From an uncultured Planctomycetales bacterium (GTDB lineage: Bacteria > Planctomycetota > Planctomycetia > Isosphaerales > Isosphaeraceae), in assembly GCA_937907525.1 (NCBI GenBank), contig CALCIB010000161.1:1-54767 (forward strand): a stretch of 54,767 nt of DNA, in the 5' to 3' direction. Position numbers and translations under genes: made by a program. The notes under the pieces were generated by a model that was not told where the DNA came from, ran no database searches, and saw nothing but the letters and a program-made list of their open reading frames with translations. Positions within the stretch are counted from its first letter, which is position 1. The number at the start of each line of letters is the position of its first letter. Below, one piece after another: positions 30,201-37,050 of this stretch.

Positions 30201-33200
30201 CGGCCCGAGGACCTGCGGCGACGGGTCGCCGGGGCCGGGCTCGAGGGTCGGTTCCGCGTTCCTGGTCACGACCAGGCCGTACGATCCGTCGCCCCGCGCC
30301 CGGGCGTAATAGGTCCCGGCCGCCGGCGCGACGTAATTGATCACCGCCTGGTCGACGTCCGGCGAGCCGGTCGCGCCCCGGGCGATCAGGTTTCCCGACG
30401 AGTCGAGCAAGTCGATGGAATGGTCCCCCCCGCCCAGCCCGCGAATCGCCAGCGACACCGCGTCGCCCGCCTCGACCGGGAAAGCGTAGACGTCGGGCGT
30501 GTTGGCGACGGGGTAACTCAACTCCAGCGTCAGGGAGTTCGCCCCGAGGTCGTTCACGCTGGCGGAGGGGGTCACGGTGAACGTGATCGTCCCGTCGGCG
30601 GCCATCCGGGCGAGCCGCGCCCGGGTCAACGTCACCTGGGTCGTCACCTGGACGTACTGCTGGCCGCCGGTGACGAACAGGTCTTGGACGAAGACCCCCT
30701 CGCCGTCGAACGACAGGTACTCGCCGCCGGCGTCGAGGTCGGCGAAGGCCGTGACGGTCAGCACGCCGTCGCCCGATGGCGCGGGCATCCCGGCGAAGTC
30801 GAAGGTCAGGACGTTGGGAGCGTGGACGACGTCGTTCCGGGTCAGGCTCGCCGAGCCCGTGATCCCGTCGGCCTTGCCGACGACGGCGGCCCGCGAGGCG
30901 CCGCCGCCCAGGTCGACGAGGCTCCCGGTCAAATCCTGCGCGGAACCCACGTCGTCGTCCGCCCCGCCGCGCCACTCCAGCTCCACCGCCGCGTTGATCA
31001 GGACCTGGAGGTCGTACGTCCCGGCCCCCTCCAGGCTCCGTAGGGCGATCCGATACGCCCCCGCCGCCGACGCGGCGAGCGTCTGAGCCACGACGTCCCC
31101 GCCGGCCGCCGCCGCCGCGAACGCCCCCAGCGAGCCGCCGTCGGGGCCGAACACCTCGATCTCGCCCCGAATCGACCCGGCGCCGGGCGCCAACGCCGCC
31201 GTCAGCGTCTGGCCCGCGTCCAAATCGACGGTGAACGAGTCCTCGTCGCCGGCCTCGTTGAACGCCCCGGAGACGGCCGCCTCGTACGCCAGCGACCCCA
31301 CCGGCCCGAGGGCCTGGAACGCGGGCAACGCCTCGACGGCGCGGTCGATCCGGAAGTCGATCGCGTCGTCGCCGCCGGCCAGGAGGTTGCCGCGGAGGTC
31401 GCGGAAGCCCGTCGCGGCGGCCAGGAGCGTGAGCGCGTGGTTCCCCTCCGGCAAATCGGCGTAGCGGATCGTCGCGACGCCGGTCGCCGGGTCGTACGCG
31501 AAGCTCGTCGCCGCGCGGCCGATCCCGGTCAGGGCCTCGACCAACGTCACGTCCTCGGGGCCCAGTCCGTCGGTCGCCAACTCCTCGCTGAACCGGACCT
31601 GGTAGACCACCTCGCCGGGCGTCAGGACGTCGCCCTCGTTGACGGATCGGTCGACGATCGTCGGGCTGGTCGCGTCCACGTCGAAGCTCGCCGCGAAGGC
31701 GTCGAGGGGCACGCCGGAGATGCTGGTCAGGGCGCCGGCGGCGATGGCGACCGTGTAAGCGCCGTCGCCGGCGGCCAACCCGGCCACGTCGAATTCGAGC
31801 GTGTCGGCGTCGACGATCGTCACCGCCGCGGCCGGGAGGCCGTCGACGGTCAGGTCGCCGGCCTGGACGCTCGAAAGCAGGATCGGTCGCGAGAAGTCGA
31901 CCCGGTACGTCGTTGGGAAGCCGGCCAGAAGCGCCCCGTCGACCGGATTGGCGGCCGCCGCCGTGAAGGCGGGCGCCGCTCCGGTCGCTCCTTGAACGCT
32001 CAGCGCGTAGGCGCCCGAGCCCGCGACCGCCGCGGCCGAAACGCGGTAGACGCCGCCGCTCGCCGCCCGATGGACGATCCGCGCGTTGCGGCCGTCGCCC
32101 GCCGAGTCGTCGTCGGCCGCCGCCAACGCGCCGGTCTCGTCGTAAAGCTCCAGCCGCGGGTCGAGCGTGTTCGACGCGCCGCCGGGAGTCGTCGTCGCGA
32201 TCGTCAGGACGTCGCCGGCGTTGACCGAGAAGGCGTAAACGTCGACGTCGGCGGTCTGACGCGGCCGCGTCGTCGTCAGCGTGGCCGTGAGCCGGTAGCC
32301 GCCGAGCCTGGAGCCGTAGGAGTCCGCGACGACGTAGTACTCGCCGTCGTAGGCGAAGTTCGCGAAGTCGACGTACGAGTCGAGCCCGTTGTAATCGTCG
32401 TTGGCCGCGCGTTGGACGCCGTCGCGGTCGAAGAGCCTCAGGTACGGGTCGGAGAGCGCGGCCGAGCCGCCGGCGGCGGCGCCGTCGAGGCGGATCTGGA
32501 GCCGATCGCCCGGCGCGGCGTAGATCTTGAAGAAGTCCCAGTCGGCGTCGCCGCCCTGGCTGACGACGCCGGCGACGGTCGCGACGTATCGGTCGGCCCC
32601 CGTCGGCGTGAAAGTCCCGGACAGATCGTTGGCCAGGGCCAGGTCGGCCGTCTGGCCGGTCATCGCGTTGGGGGCGACGTCGTTGGGCTCGCTCTCGAAC
32701 TCGATCGGCGGCGGTCCCGACTGGAGCGAGCCCAGGACGACCGGGGCGTCGAGGCGCTGCGCGGTCGCGAGGGAGTCGTTGAACTCGCGGTCGAAGTCGG
32801 CGTCGCGGGTGACGAGCAGGCTATAGGCTCCGACGCCCGTCACGCGGGCGACGTAGACGCCGGCCGTCGGGGCTCGGAAGCCGAAGATCCCCTGGCCGAG
32901 GTTGGTCGCGCCGGACTGGCCCGACGCCAGAAGCCCGCCCGCCGCGTCCAGCAGGTCGACCGTCGCGTCACCGCCGTCGAGCGGCGTGACGGCCAGGGTC
33001 GCGAATTGGCCCGCGGCCAGCGTGAATGAGTAATGGTCGAGGTCGCCGGCCTTGCCGACGACGACGGCGCGGGAGGCTCCGTCGCCCAGGTCGATGAAGC
33101 CCCCGGCCAGGTCCTGGGCGGAACCCGCCGTGTCGTTCGCCCCCCCCGCGGCCGCGCCGCCGGGGGTCGCCGCGATGGCGAACCGGGCGAACCCCTTGCC

Positions 33201-34853
33201 CGGCATCCGGATCCCGTCGTCCTTCAGCGGGGCGACGTTTCCCGGCGCGTCGGCGCTGGTCCGGGTCTCGCCCTGGGTCACGTAGAGGTAGCCGCCGAGG
33301 TAGACCGCCGCGCTCCCCTTGCCGATGGCGAACGGCGCGCCGGGCAGGCTCTGGACCGTCCCGGTCGTCGTGAAGTAGCGGACGAAGTCGCCGTTGGCGA
33401 TCAGTCCGCGGCCCTCGTTGAACGGCCACGCGTCGGAACTGGTTTCGCCCCGGAAGGCGTAGAGGACGTTGTCGCCCGGATCCTCCCCGTTCGGCCCCTG
33501 GGCCAGCCCGGTCGGATCGTTGACCATCGTCAACGAATTGCCCCACAGGCTCGTCCCCTGGCCCGCGGCCGTCGTGCCGTCGACCCAACCGAAGGCGTCG
33601 CGAAGCGAGGGGATCAGGACGGTCTCAAGGGCGATCGGATCGACGCCGTTGGAAACGGTCGTCAGGAACGACCCGCCGGGGTAGGCGGCGTCGTTGTGTT
33701 CCCACATGACGAGTTGATCGCCGCTCATGTGATAAACGCGGTCCAGGACCGGATCGTACTCGAACGAACCGCCCCGGGGGAAATGCAGCCCGGTGAAGTC
33801 CCAGTCCGGCGTCAGGGAGACGCTCGTCCAGACGCCGTCGACGAGTTCCGTGCGCCGGAACTCGTAGGAACCTCCCCCCGCGTGGTGGATCAACACGGGT
33901 TCGCCGCCGACGTCCAGGCCCCGAATGCCGGCGTTCGCGTCAAACGGCGGGTCGTCGCCGCCGTCCCAGATCTCGATCCAGGTCCCGGCCGTCCCCTGGG
34001 ACAGCTCGTAGCCGAAGATGGCCCGTTCGTTGGGCCCGCCTCGAAACTGGGCGTAATAGAGCCACCCGCCGGCGACGAAAAGAGGGTTGACGAGGTCGCC
34101 GGCCGAGAAGGCGTCGCCGGAACCCGGCGGGGTGATCGACGGCAGGGAAATCCAGGAATTCGCCGCGGGGTCGTAGCGGGCGACGCGAACCGATCCCCGC
34201 GCGATCCCGAGCTCCACGAGCGCTTCGCCGGGATCCTTCAGTCGGTCGCCGTCGAGATCGACGTAATCGTTGACGTCGTCGCCGCTGAAATCGGCCGCGT
34301 AGAGATACCGGCCGTCGGTCGCCAACCCGCCGCCCGCGCTCACGCCGAACTGGAACGGAACGTCCGGCAACGCCGACCACCGGCCGACCTCCGCCCCCTC
34401 GGTCTCCACGGCCGCGTTCAGGACGAACTCGACCTCGTACGCCCCCGTCCCCGCCAGTCGGGTCGCGTCCAGTCGATAAGTTCCGGACGTCGTCGCGGGG
34501 ACCGCCTGGATGATCGCCGAACCGCCGGCCGCCGGCATGCTCGTCGTGGCGACCGTCGCGGCGGTCGGATCAACCAGCGCAAGGTCGGCGCGGATCGATG
34601 GCGAGTGCGCGCGAAAAACCACGGCCAACGTCTGGCCGGCGTCGACCTCGATCGCGTAGCTGTCCGTCTCGCCCGAAGCGGCGAAGTCTCCGGCGCGAAG
34701 ATCGTCGCGGACGAGCGAGCCGAGAGGCGCGACGGGAGACGTCGACAGGAGCGTCCGCTGCTCGAGGAATTCGAGGACCGGCCTCCCGCCGCGGCGCCTG
34801 GCCGATCTCGCTCGAACACGCGCCCGATCTCGATGCCCAGTGGACCTTCTCAT
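18240..34853 (-). CDS. Giant multidomain surface protein with C-terminal subtilisin protease
   Basis: About 5,537 residues. ATG 34853 is chosen because it starts the planctomycete N-terminal signal (Arg-rich, then LEFLEQRTLLS at 28-37); ATG 34871 is also possible. In order: a PPC-like domain (about 40-150), a beta-propeller-like region (155-570), more PPC and Ig-like domains, a LamG/concanavalin-like lectin (about 1565-1790), Big_5-like Ig domains, nine CARDB repeats (about 2100-3240), carboxypeptidase-regulatory-like beta domains (about 3650-3890), an unfamiliar Cys-containing domain of lower GC (3897-4205), a DUF7619-like domain, three FnIII-like repeats (4414-4718), a dockerin-like segment (DANGDG, DLDRDG, near 4855-4915) and an S8 protease with Asp5107, His5140 and Ser5324. 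The C-terminal tail is rich in Gly/Ser and then Pro/Arg. It is probably secreted and cell-surface bound; substrate binding and proteolysis are inferred from the domains. Confidence 0.93.
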   Translation of the reverse strand: MRRSTGHRDRARVRARSARRRGGRPVLEFLEQRTLLSTSPVAPLGSLVRDDLRAGDFAASGETDSYAIEVDAGQTLAVVFRAHSPSIRADLALVDPTAATVATTSMPAAGGSAIIQAVPATTSGTYRLDATRLAGTGAYEVEFVLNAAVETEGAEVGRWSALPDVPFQFGVSAGGGLATDGRYLYAADFSGDDVNDYVDLDGDRLKDPGEALVELGIARGSVRVARYDPAANSWISLPSITPPGSGDAFSAGDLVNPLFVAGGWLYYAQFRGGPNERAIFGYELSQGTAGTWIEIWDGGDDPPFDANAGIRGLDVGGEPVLIHHAGGGSYEFRRTELVDGVWTSVSLTPDWDFTGLHFPRGGSFEYDPVLDRVYHMSGDQLVMWEHNDAAYPGGSFLTTVSNGVDPIALETVLIPSLRDAFGWVDGTTAAGQGTSLWGNSLTMVNDPTGLAQGPNGEDPGDNVLYAFRGETSSDAWPFNEGRGLIANGDFVRYFTTTGTVQSLPGAPFAIGKGSAAVYLGGYLYVTQGETRTSADAPGNVAPLKDDGIRMPGKGFARFAIAATPGGAAAGGANDTAGSAQDLAGGFIDLGDGASRAVVVGKAGDLDHYSFTLAAGQFATLAVTPLDGGDATVDLLDAAGGLLASGQSGATNLGQGIFGFRAPTAGVYVARVTGVGAYSLLVTRDADFDREFNDSLATAQRLDAPVVLGSLQSGPPPIEFESEPNDVAPNAMTGQTADLALANDLSGTFTPTGADRYVATVAGVVSQGGDADWDFFKIYAAPGDRLQIRLDGAAAGGSAALSDPYLRLFDRDGVQRAANDDYNGLDSYVDFANFAYDGEYYVVADSYGSRLGGYRLTATLTTTRPRQTADVDVYAFSVNAGDVLTIATTTPGGASNTLDPRLELYDETGALAAADDDSAGDGRNARIVHRAASGGVYRVSAAAVAGSGAYALSVQGATGAAPAFTAAAANPVDGALLAGFPTTYRVDFSRPILLSSVQAGDLTVDGLPAAAVTIVDADTLEFDVAGLAAGDGAYTVAIAAGALTSISGVPLDAFAASFDVDATSPTIVDRSVNEGDVLTPGEVVYQVRFSEELATDGLGPEDVTLVEALTGIGRAATSFAYDPATGVATIRYADLPEGNHALTLLAAATGFRDLRGNLLAGGDDAIDFRIDRAVEALPAFQALGPVGSLAYEAAVSGAFNEAGDEDSFTVDLDAGQTLTAALAPGAGSIRGEIEVFGPDGGSLGAFAAAAAGGDVVAQTLAASAAGAYRIALRSLEGAGTYDLQVLINAAVELEWRGGADDDVGSAQDLTGSLVDLGGGASRAAVVGKADGITGSASLTRNDVVHAPNVLTFDFAGMPAPSGDGVLTVTAFADLDAGGEYLSFDGEGVFVQDLFVTGGQQYVQVTTQVTLTRARLARMAADGTITFTVTPSASVNDLGANSLTLELSYPVANTPDVYAFPVEAGDAVSLAIRGLGGGDHSIDLLDSSGNLIARGATGSPDVDQAVINYVAPAAGTYYARARGDGSYGLVVTRNAEPTLEPGPGDPSPQVLGPARRVLGHAEDYRDVALGQGAVAYYDLDEAAGNVAADSGPDGLDGTYAGATLGQPGALAGHPETAPRFQGNVATSYVEIADAPELFDDRRRSVTGWFMTAGFDKTWQSIFWKGDNGDDNSRREIALWLNSNGSLHMTSAAVGQNQTSFNTEAGLIQPNRWYHFAAVVDADARVMRLYVDGTLRGSSSYSSAGMKDTAGPWRIGKPDNAATYQFNGWIDEVAIYAKALTAEQAAAQHRIGTSAVAEYEFDAAAGPLDIRTATPFDGPGAPVNAFNPRLELFDPDGLLVGVDDDGGADGKNARIVHDAPTAGRYRVRVTGAGSGDYQLWVQGAAPPAGDGPVVLAVTPPGGSVFASPPEAIEFRLSEGVLADSVDVGDLTIAGGNVTGIQWLDGRTVRFLVDVPDVEGEYAYALAAGAFVDLQGRPSAEHQGSLALDKTGPRIVSRTPVAQASAPFTTLKFTFSEPIDAETFTKADVVSFTGPDGANLLSTITGVAVSGDVATVTFTARTLQGSYAMVVGPQIQDLVGNAMDQDRDGVLGEPGEDAYTAALDLLSPDLTVSASSFPNLPAGGALLGGTLDVSWTVRNVGADPAGEGWVDRIWFSRDATAGNADDRLLLTLAPAAGTVPLAPGGEYTRTATVTLPLEAIFDAGQFRIIVVTDAAGAQPETDEANNARDAALTVKPPPLPNLVVSSIAIPVEVVSGQSVVVEWTVSNLGDAVATGSWTDRLWLSSDAVAGDGDDQFFGDFAFTGAIPAGGSITRVQTVTIPITMSGDRWAVVKPDVGNAVYEHGAEGDNVLVSSRPIKVRLSPFPNLVVSAVTAPPTAFSSQSTVIEWTVTNVGAGATSAPSWRDAVYLSTDDKLDGSDVLLGRADNPSYLNAGDGYVNSLTVVLPRGIDGDYYFIVRTDDQNHVLEFENEGDNARAGGPTRVNLTPPPDLRVTYVNGPAAAFSGRPTSVTWTVANLGGGRTAEAAWNDEVFLSSDATLSADDRSLGRFRHSGALDPDGSYTRTESVTLPTGISGAYYFIIRADANNEVYEHAFENDNAGFDAAATTVLLTPPPDLEVEAVTAPARARAGAAISITYTVANNGSSAVPNRSWTDSFHLSADRTLDGDDLLLGSRTQGNSGGPLSSLDLAAQAGNPSYSATASFTLPNGLSGDYYVIVHSDGGNVVFELDDQNNVKAASVATTIVSEPADLVVSTVAAPAVVAAGGSARVDWTVANVGIGDTIVASWVDRIYLSADATLDGGDALLGSFTRSGLLGVGQSYGRSELVRIPFGLAGDLYLIVAADAGNQVYESDEANNASTARPVFVARQLPDLRVTTVAGPAVAVSGGPITVDWTVQNLGAGRTNADWWEDAVYLSPDRTLGDGDDLLLGRVTRSSALGGLESYAASRTFTLPIDLEGAYYVIVATDAGNRALEADETNNVGASAAATTVTLGPTPDLVVAAVDAPTEAVAGQAFDLSWTVRNVGPADAAGSYRDDAVYLSRDQVFDPATDVYLGYRRRPDPLAAGSSHAASQTFTVPRGLSGLFYVFVAADVGDRIHERGGESNNVGYDPVSMQVNLAPPADLTVGEIAIPANAIVGQTASITFTIRNRGIDAALGRWFDSVYVSADETWDVGDALFARVERVGDLPGGQSYTVTATAPPPGVVPGDYHVIVRSDIRNHVAESDEANNVAATIDRVDVDVESLPLGESRSGALPQGRAVYYRVDNVPAGETLMVYLDGASPTASNEVYVSFGEIPTRARHDFVASNPFESSQRVVVPSTEGGTYYILAYANASGGGANPYRIEASIINFTVFDLDYGRGGTAGNRTIEIHGAKFDRATTAALRGPGGEVVPADTCYYVNSTLIYATFDLRTATPGRYGVVVENSTGGRAVVEDGFEVVNGGSWTNAPTVSAVESFRRVFHEPFAYFPFTVSWYNEGINDAPVPIIRLESNEPFATDLAAASQDLTMKTITFLGSVAGDGPPGVLMPGQGRTITFLSIPRMRQDVPDGETALFFVDRVFGDSTDPLDLDELARLTPRRGLDDVQFSLVIDRLKQTAWSSTQAFLESYVRGLNLLGDTLGRTPEISDVLGVMASIAGGEISGAIRGRLVPEEGATELGGLRVLARHQETGETRSAVSFQDGSFILPWLEPGSYTVSVLQGVVEQALPGAVDVRAGEAVDGVEIPIGGTSSLVVHVHDVEPGAESGALVVLLRDGRSVAYATPDANGDATYLDLPVGTFQIVVQIPGLAPVSRSVALVSVGGVTELDVAPGRESRILGDVRFDDGGSATDYYVQVLSSSPADLLFSPARLDGAAFVIGGLAAGTYDLLVGHAGVSPLIVPGITVAAGEDLVLPTIVLTRGVEGMDLEIPSWFVEQYNQLQRAYTRYGVAPDVTLALSWAKYNAAPGSTTNKMELFNLWYHDRQWTMRVVDAATGGDKYAMSYYRAYFDSLGPNAASTIPSRTTAGDEFREASQDGFEEALEEAMRVIQLDPEWRDELPCDGQSKTYTIQELIDLGADKYYFQVSDADDGQNPHNLWKYGVYIFGHGGLPLGVPDILAGGVGAWGEAGSASPTKISDSRTLTGTITVVLNPCSTTAKVTTNWTFRVGDAVDFVPGNTIFGYLDDYARLETSGLTWDKPFNITFDVDPLTSTFSVDTNCPDCGTPPDKCNDPDGFRKWLRECLEKCGRDGGAGAGDCGSQDPNDVLGPDGFGEERWVAADRGLPYTVLFENDPELATAPAQSVRITQTLDDDLDGRSFRLGDFGFGSVVVHVPDNRAFYSDRLDLRDTLGVYVDVVAGINVATGEAYWEFTAIDPAAGDVPVDASLGLLPPNIDGVEGQGFVSYSVRPNAAVQTGDVVDALATIVFDVNPPIDTPAVFNTIDADRPTSAVDPLPATDDDGVFQVSWSGLDPAGSGLADFTIYVSTDGGPFLPWLERVSYTQAEFVGQPGRTYSFFSIARDNAGNVEDAPAGPDATIAVEGGSDVTPPTSAVDPLPAVTETLSFLVQWSGRDEPGGSGIASYDVFVSVDGGAFTVWLANTTATSATFTGADGHSHAFYSVATDHAGNREDAPATPDAVTTVNATVTDVAPPTSAVLPLAAVTRAESFLVEWSGQDEEGGSGIASYDVFVSVDGGAFEVWLANATTTSAVYHGAQNHSYAFHSVATDHAGNVEAAPGVPDAQTTIPELAPPTVAAAVIQGGMTQRSFVDRFEWTFSEAVNLQSLIADGSILQAVTLTNLGAKADGDADQVVALTADQFRYDAAARRLTWSLDRFAGGKTSLDDGFYVWRFDAAAILDDAGNALDGDGGGTPGGAYVLSFHRLSGDANGDGVTVKTGTDPAGSDMALVNAALGARPGYPKWNPNADLDRDGYVGVLDRLIVANNGGRAIVPPTTSGAGLDGGGGSPADDVPSGRIDAEPLADLPDAFEAAYRTALAPNGTTIRSWTSSLTALLNAAADVDWFLVDASAGGTLRVAAALAAAATAQAPRVTVYEASAGGSATLQREAAAVGTVDVAVVAGRRYYVRIEGGADFQAGANGSRYLLDLAVFEYDAYLDMIGLDRVRADTDYRGAGYAVAVIDTGINYNLPEFAGRIILGPDFGDGDADPMDAAGHGTHVAGLIAGDNPYVPGVASAANLVALKITSGASTTAGLGAIEQALQWVLDNRQRYNIVAVNLSFGGGDVPKGTSLDSLEGLYRALVDAGVFVAAAAGNGYGPSDAAEGLSILAASPSVAAVGAVWDGDAGSASWSTGARDHATGADRIASFSQRGEGLDLLAPGADVLGLGLDGRLIVRNGTSMATPLVAGAAVLLREAADRLGLPSSPQAILEALRRTGTRVFDGDDEDDNVANTLRWYSRLDVAATLATPPTSWAGAASIQAGGSAGSGSRSGSGAGWAGVPLSFGPANLAVEGRRPTTVEPAAAPLPPSRATPWFPRRSAPGAAPRRLAPIDRPALAARPGPPASAVEPERPGAAVVDAIRGEPSPWDLFDPTADDGSWWLPRPKRRKGGFGG
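20700..21612 (-). repeat. Three FnIII-like repeats with recently duplicated DNA
   Basis: Three copies of about 95-100 residues starting PPTSAVDPLPA or a variant. Copies two and three share GGSGIASYDVFVSVDGGAF, and their DNA at 21171-21221 and 20862-20912 matches at 48 of 51 bases, pointing to a fairly recent tandem duplication. Confidence 0.8.
25130..28550 (-). repeat. Nine tandem CARDB repeats
   Basis: Nine units of about 126 residues, each starting (P)DLxV and followed by WTVxNxG, a W-x-D segment with (Y/F)LSxDxxxDxxD, and a closing (D/E)xxNxV before the next unit. They match the CARDB cell-adhesion-related beta-sandwich family. The units are diverged at DNA level, so the array is old. Confidence 0.88.
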
Positions 34854-35406
34854 GATCGCGTCCCCCCGCATGACGAGGCGACCGACGTTTCGGTGATCCG
34901 CGCGCGCCGAAGCGGGCGGCGCCCGGCGGCGGATCCCGCCGTTGGCGACGTCCTTCGCGGCGCGCTCGCGAAGCAAACCGGCGGACGATTTCGACGGCGG
35001 GGCGCGGGGCGGCTCTCGCTCATGGCTGCATGCTTCTCCATGCCCCGGGCCGACGTCGCCAAAGGGCCTGAATCTTCGTCGATCGTGGAAGCAAACCGAA
35101 TTCATTCAGATTTTCGCGCGAACCGGATCGAATCACTGTAAACACGACGGCGCGGCGAAAACAAGGTTCAACCAGGGAAATTTTGGATCGCTGTCGCGCG
35201 GAATGCTTGTCATGGTCATTTGAGATGGATTCGGGATTAATGCCGCCGGCGGAACGACGTGAGACTTGACGGAGGGCCGCTCCGCGGCCGGCGCCGAACG
35301 ATGAGGCGCGAAGGCGAAGGTCGTCCTGAAGGCCGCGAAGGCGGACCAGGACGATCGCCGAACCGGCCAAGCGACGCCAGGCCCGCCCGGCGCGGATCGA
35401 GACGCG
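34854..35406. other. Intergenic region upstream of the giant gene, 553 bp
   Basis: The giant gene's frame stays open to 35105 on the minus strand, but that part reads as low-complexity filler without a better ribosome site. 35090-35230 is richer in A/T than its surroundings and is the likely promoter region of the giant gene. I could not assign -35/-10 boxes, and no separate gene is convincing. Confidence 0.55.
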
Positions 35407-36219
35407 TCAACGGCTTGAGATGAAGACCGGTGGGGCGTCGGCGGACCTTAGGAGGCAGGCGGTGAGCGGGCCGTGGCCGCCGCCGGTGTCGATGCGGACG
35501 CGGACGGCGTCGGCCTCGGGGCGTCGGACCCGGACGTGGCCCGAGACCTGGACCTTGCCGGGATACGCCAGCGGCGACGCCGATAGGCCGCGGTCGGCGC
35601 CCAGCCAGACGGGGTACTCGTCGACCCAAAGCCGATCGGTCGCCGCGCCGGGGACGGGCCCCAGCGTCGAGCGTTCCCAGCGCCGCGCCCGAAGCGCCTC
35701 CACCTGCGCCTCGGGCGTCGCGGACAACTCGCCTGACAGGCCGTTGTGCAAGAACAGGTGTCCCGGCGCCTCCACGACCCAGCGCAGCGACGCCAGGAAG
35801 TCCCGATGCCGCCGGGGAATCGCCTCCCGAAGCGCCTCAAGGTCCGAGGGCCAAGACGTCGCCGCGCGGCCGAGGTAGCTCAGAAACGTCTCGCGACAGT
35901 CGTAGCCGATCCGATAGCGATCCGGCCAGTAGGACGACGGCGGGCCGTCGTCGAGCCTGGCGGCGCGGACCAGGGCCAGGTCGTGGTTGCCCGTCACCGC
36001 CGAGCCGCCCGCGGGACGATCCAGCAGCTCCAGCGCGAGGTCGATCGTCGCCCTCACCCCCGGATTGCGGTCGACGAAGTCGCCAAGGAACGCCAGAGCG
36101 CAATCGGGCCATTCGGGGAGTCGTTCCAGCTTGCCGACGAGCCGTCGCAGGTCGTCGATCTGGCCGTGCAGGTCGCCGACGGCGACGATCGGGTAATCCA
36201 ACGTCTCCGGAAGAATCAT
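35407..36219 (-). CDS. Calcineurin-like metallophosphatase (PPP type)
   Basis: A 270-residue enzyme with VAVGDLHGQ near the start, GDFVDRNPG (GDxVDRG-type), TGNHDLALV, LFLHNGLSG and a final VSGHVRV, the set of metal-binding motifs of PPP/ApaH-type phosphatases. It differs in sequence from the one at 16591-17259. It is divergent from the small HCPVC protein. Substrates in this family include phosphoproteins and diadenosine polyphosphates; the sequence does not decide between them. Confidence 0.9.
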   Translation of the reverse strand: MILPETLDYPIVAVGDLHGQIDDLRRLVGKLERLPEWPDCALAFLGDFVDRNPGVRATIDLALELLDRPAGGSAVTGNHDLALVRAARLDDGPPSSYWPDRYRIGYDCRETFLSYLGRAATSWPSDLEALREAIPRRHRDFLASLRWVVEAPGHLFLHNGLSGELSATPEAQVEALRARRWERSTLGPVPGAATDRLWVDEYPVWLGADRGLSASPLAYPGKVQVSGHVRVRRPEADAVRVRIDTGGGHGPLTACLLRSADAPPVFISSR

Positions 36220-36429
36220 CGTCGAACGCTCCGCCCGCCTCGCCCCGCGCGACGGCGCTCCCCGCCCGCTCCGTCGCGATTATAGTGGATCTCGATTTCC
36301 AGGCCGCGCGGGGCCGATGCGGCGAGTTTAGCGGATCTTCGGGAACTTTCCACGATCGGGCGGCGACTACCGTAAGGACGACCAATCGAGGTCACGACCA
36401 CCGAACGCGCCCCGAGGAGCCATTCCACG

Positions 36430-36801
36430 ATGTCTCGCCGTCCGCTCGTCTTACTCTGGCTGGCCGGCTACGCGGCGATCGCGCTGTGCAGTCCGGCGAT
36501 GCATGAGTTGACGGGCGTCGGGCACGGCGTCGTCCCGTCCGCCGCGAGCCGGAGCGCCGTCCCGGCGTTCCAGGACGATCCCGCCTCGCCGACCGTCGAC
36601 GCGACGGCGATCCACGAGGGGCATTGCCCCGTCTGCTTTTATCTCGCCCAGGCCCAGGCCGCCCCCGACGTCGTCCCGGCGATCGTCGTGGAGCGCGTGG
36701 TCTTCGCGTCCGAGGTCCGCGTGGCGGCCAGGCCCCGGCGCGCGCTTCTCCTTTCCCCTCGGCCTCGCGCCCCCCCCCGCCCCGCCCTCGCGCGGGTTTG
36801 A
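36430..36801 (+). CDS. Small membrane/exported protein with HEGHCPVC motif (DUF2946-like)
   Basis: A 123-residue protein; ATG 36430 follows GAGGAGCCATTCCACG. Residues 5-25 are a hydrophobic segment (LVLLWLAGYAAIALC), followed by His residues (MHELTGVGHG) and a central HEGHCPVCFYLAQAQA motif that resembles small metal-related DUF2946-type proteins with H...CPxC. The C-terminus is Arg/Pro-rich. Metal binding by the His/Cys motif is plausible but not shown. It may share transcription with the sigma factor downstream, though 249 bp separate them. Confidence 0.6.
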   Translation: MSRRPLVLLWLAGYAAIALCSPAMHELTGVGHGVVPSAASRSAVPAFQDDPASPTVDATAIHEGHCPVCFYLAQAQAAPDVVPAIVVERVVFASEVRVAARPRRALLLSPRPRAPPRPALARV

Positions 36802-37050
36802 CCGAAGCGAAGGCGCCCCGACCCCCCGACGAGGCCGGCGCGCGCCGATGTTCGGTCGCCCGCCGCGCCGACGTCGCATATCGCATCGCATGAGGCGCCA
36901 CGCGCGAGGGATCCTCGCGCCGAGGGGGGGAACGTGATGAGTCCGGGAATGCTTTCGTTGTCGAGAAGGCCGTTTCAAGGGGCGGGAGCGCGCCCCGAGG
37001 GTCCGAGTCGGTCCAGATCGGCCTGGCCGGCGTCGCGGGTCCGGCCGGGG

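Noticed and set aside
27213..31043. A plus-strand open frame of 1,276 codons within the giant gene
   Set aside because: Rich in Arg/Val/Gly/Asp with no domain; it is antisense to the giant gene, whose frame encodes recognisable CARDB and LamG domains. Long antisense frames are common at this GC.
33033..35141. A plus-strand open frame of 702 codons at the giant gene's 5' end
   Set aside because: Antisense low-complexity reading of the giant gene; no domain or ribosome site.
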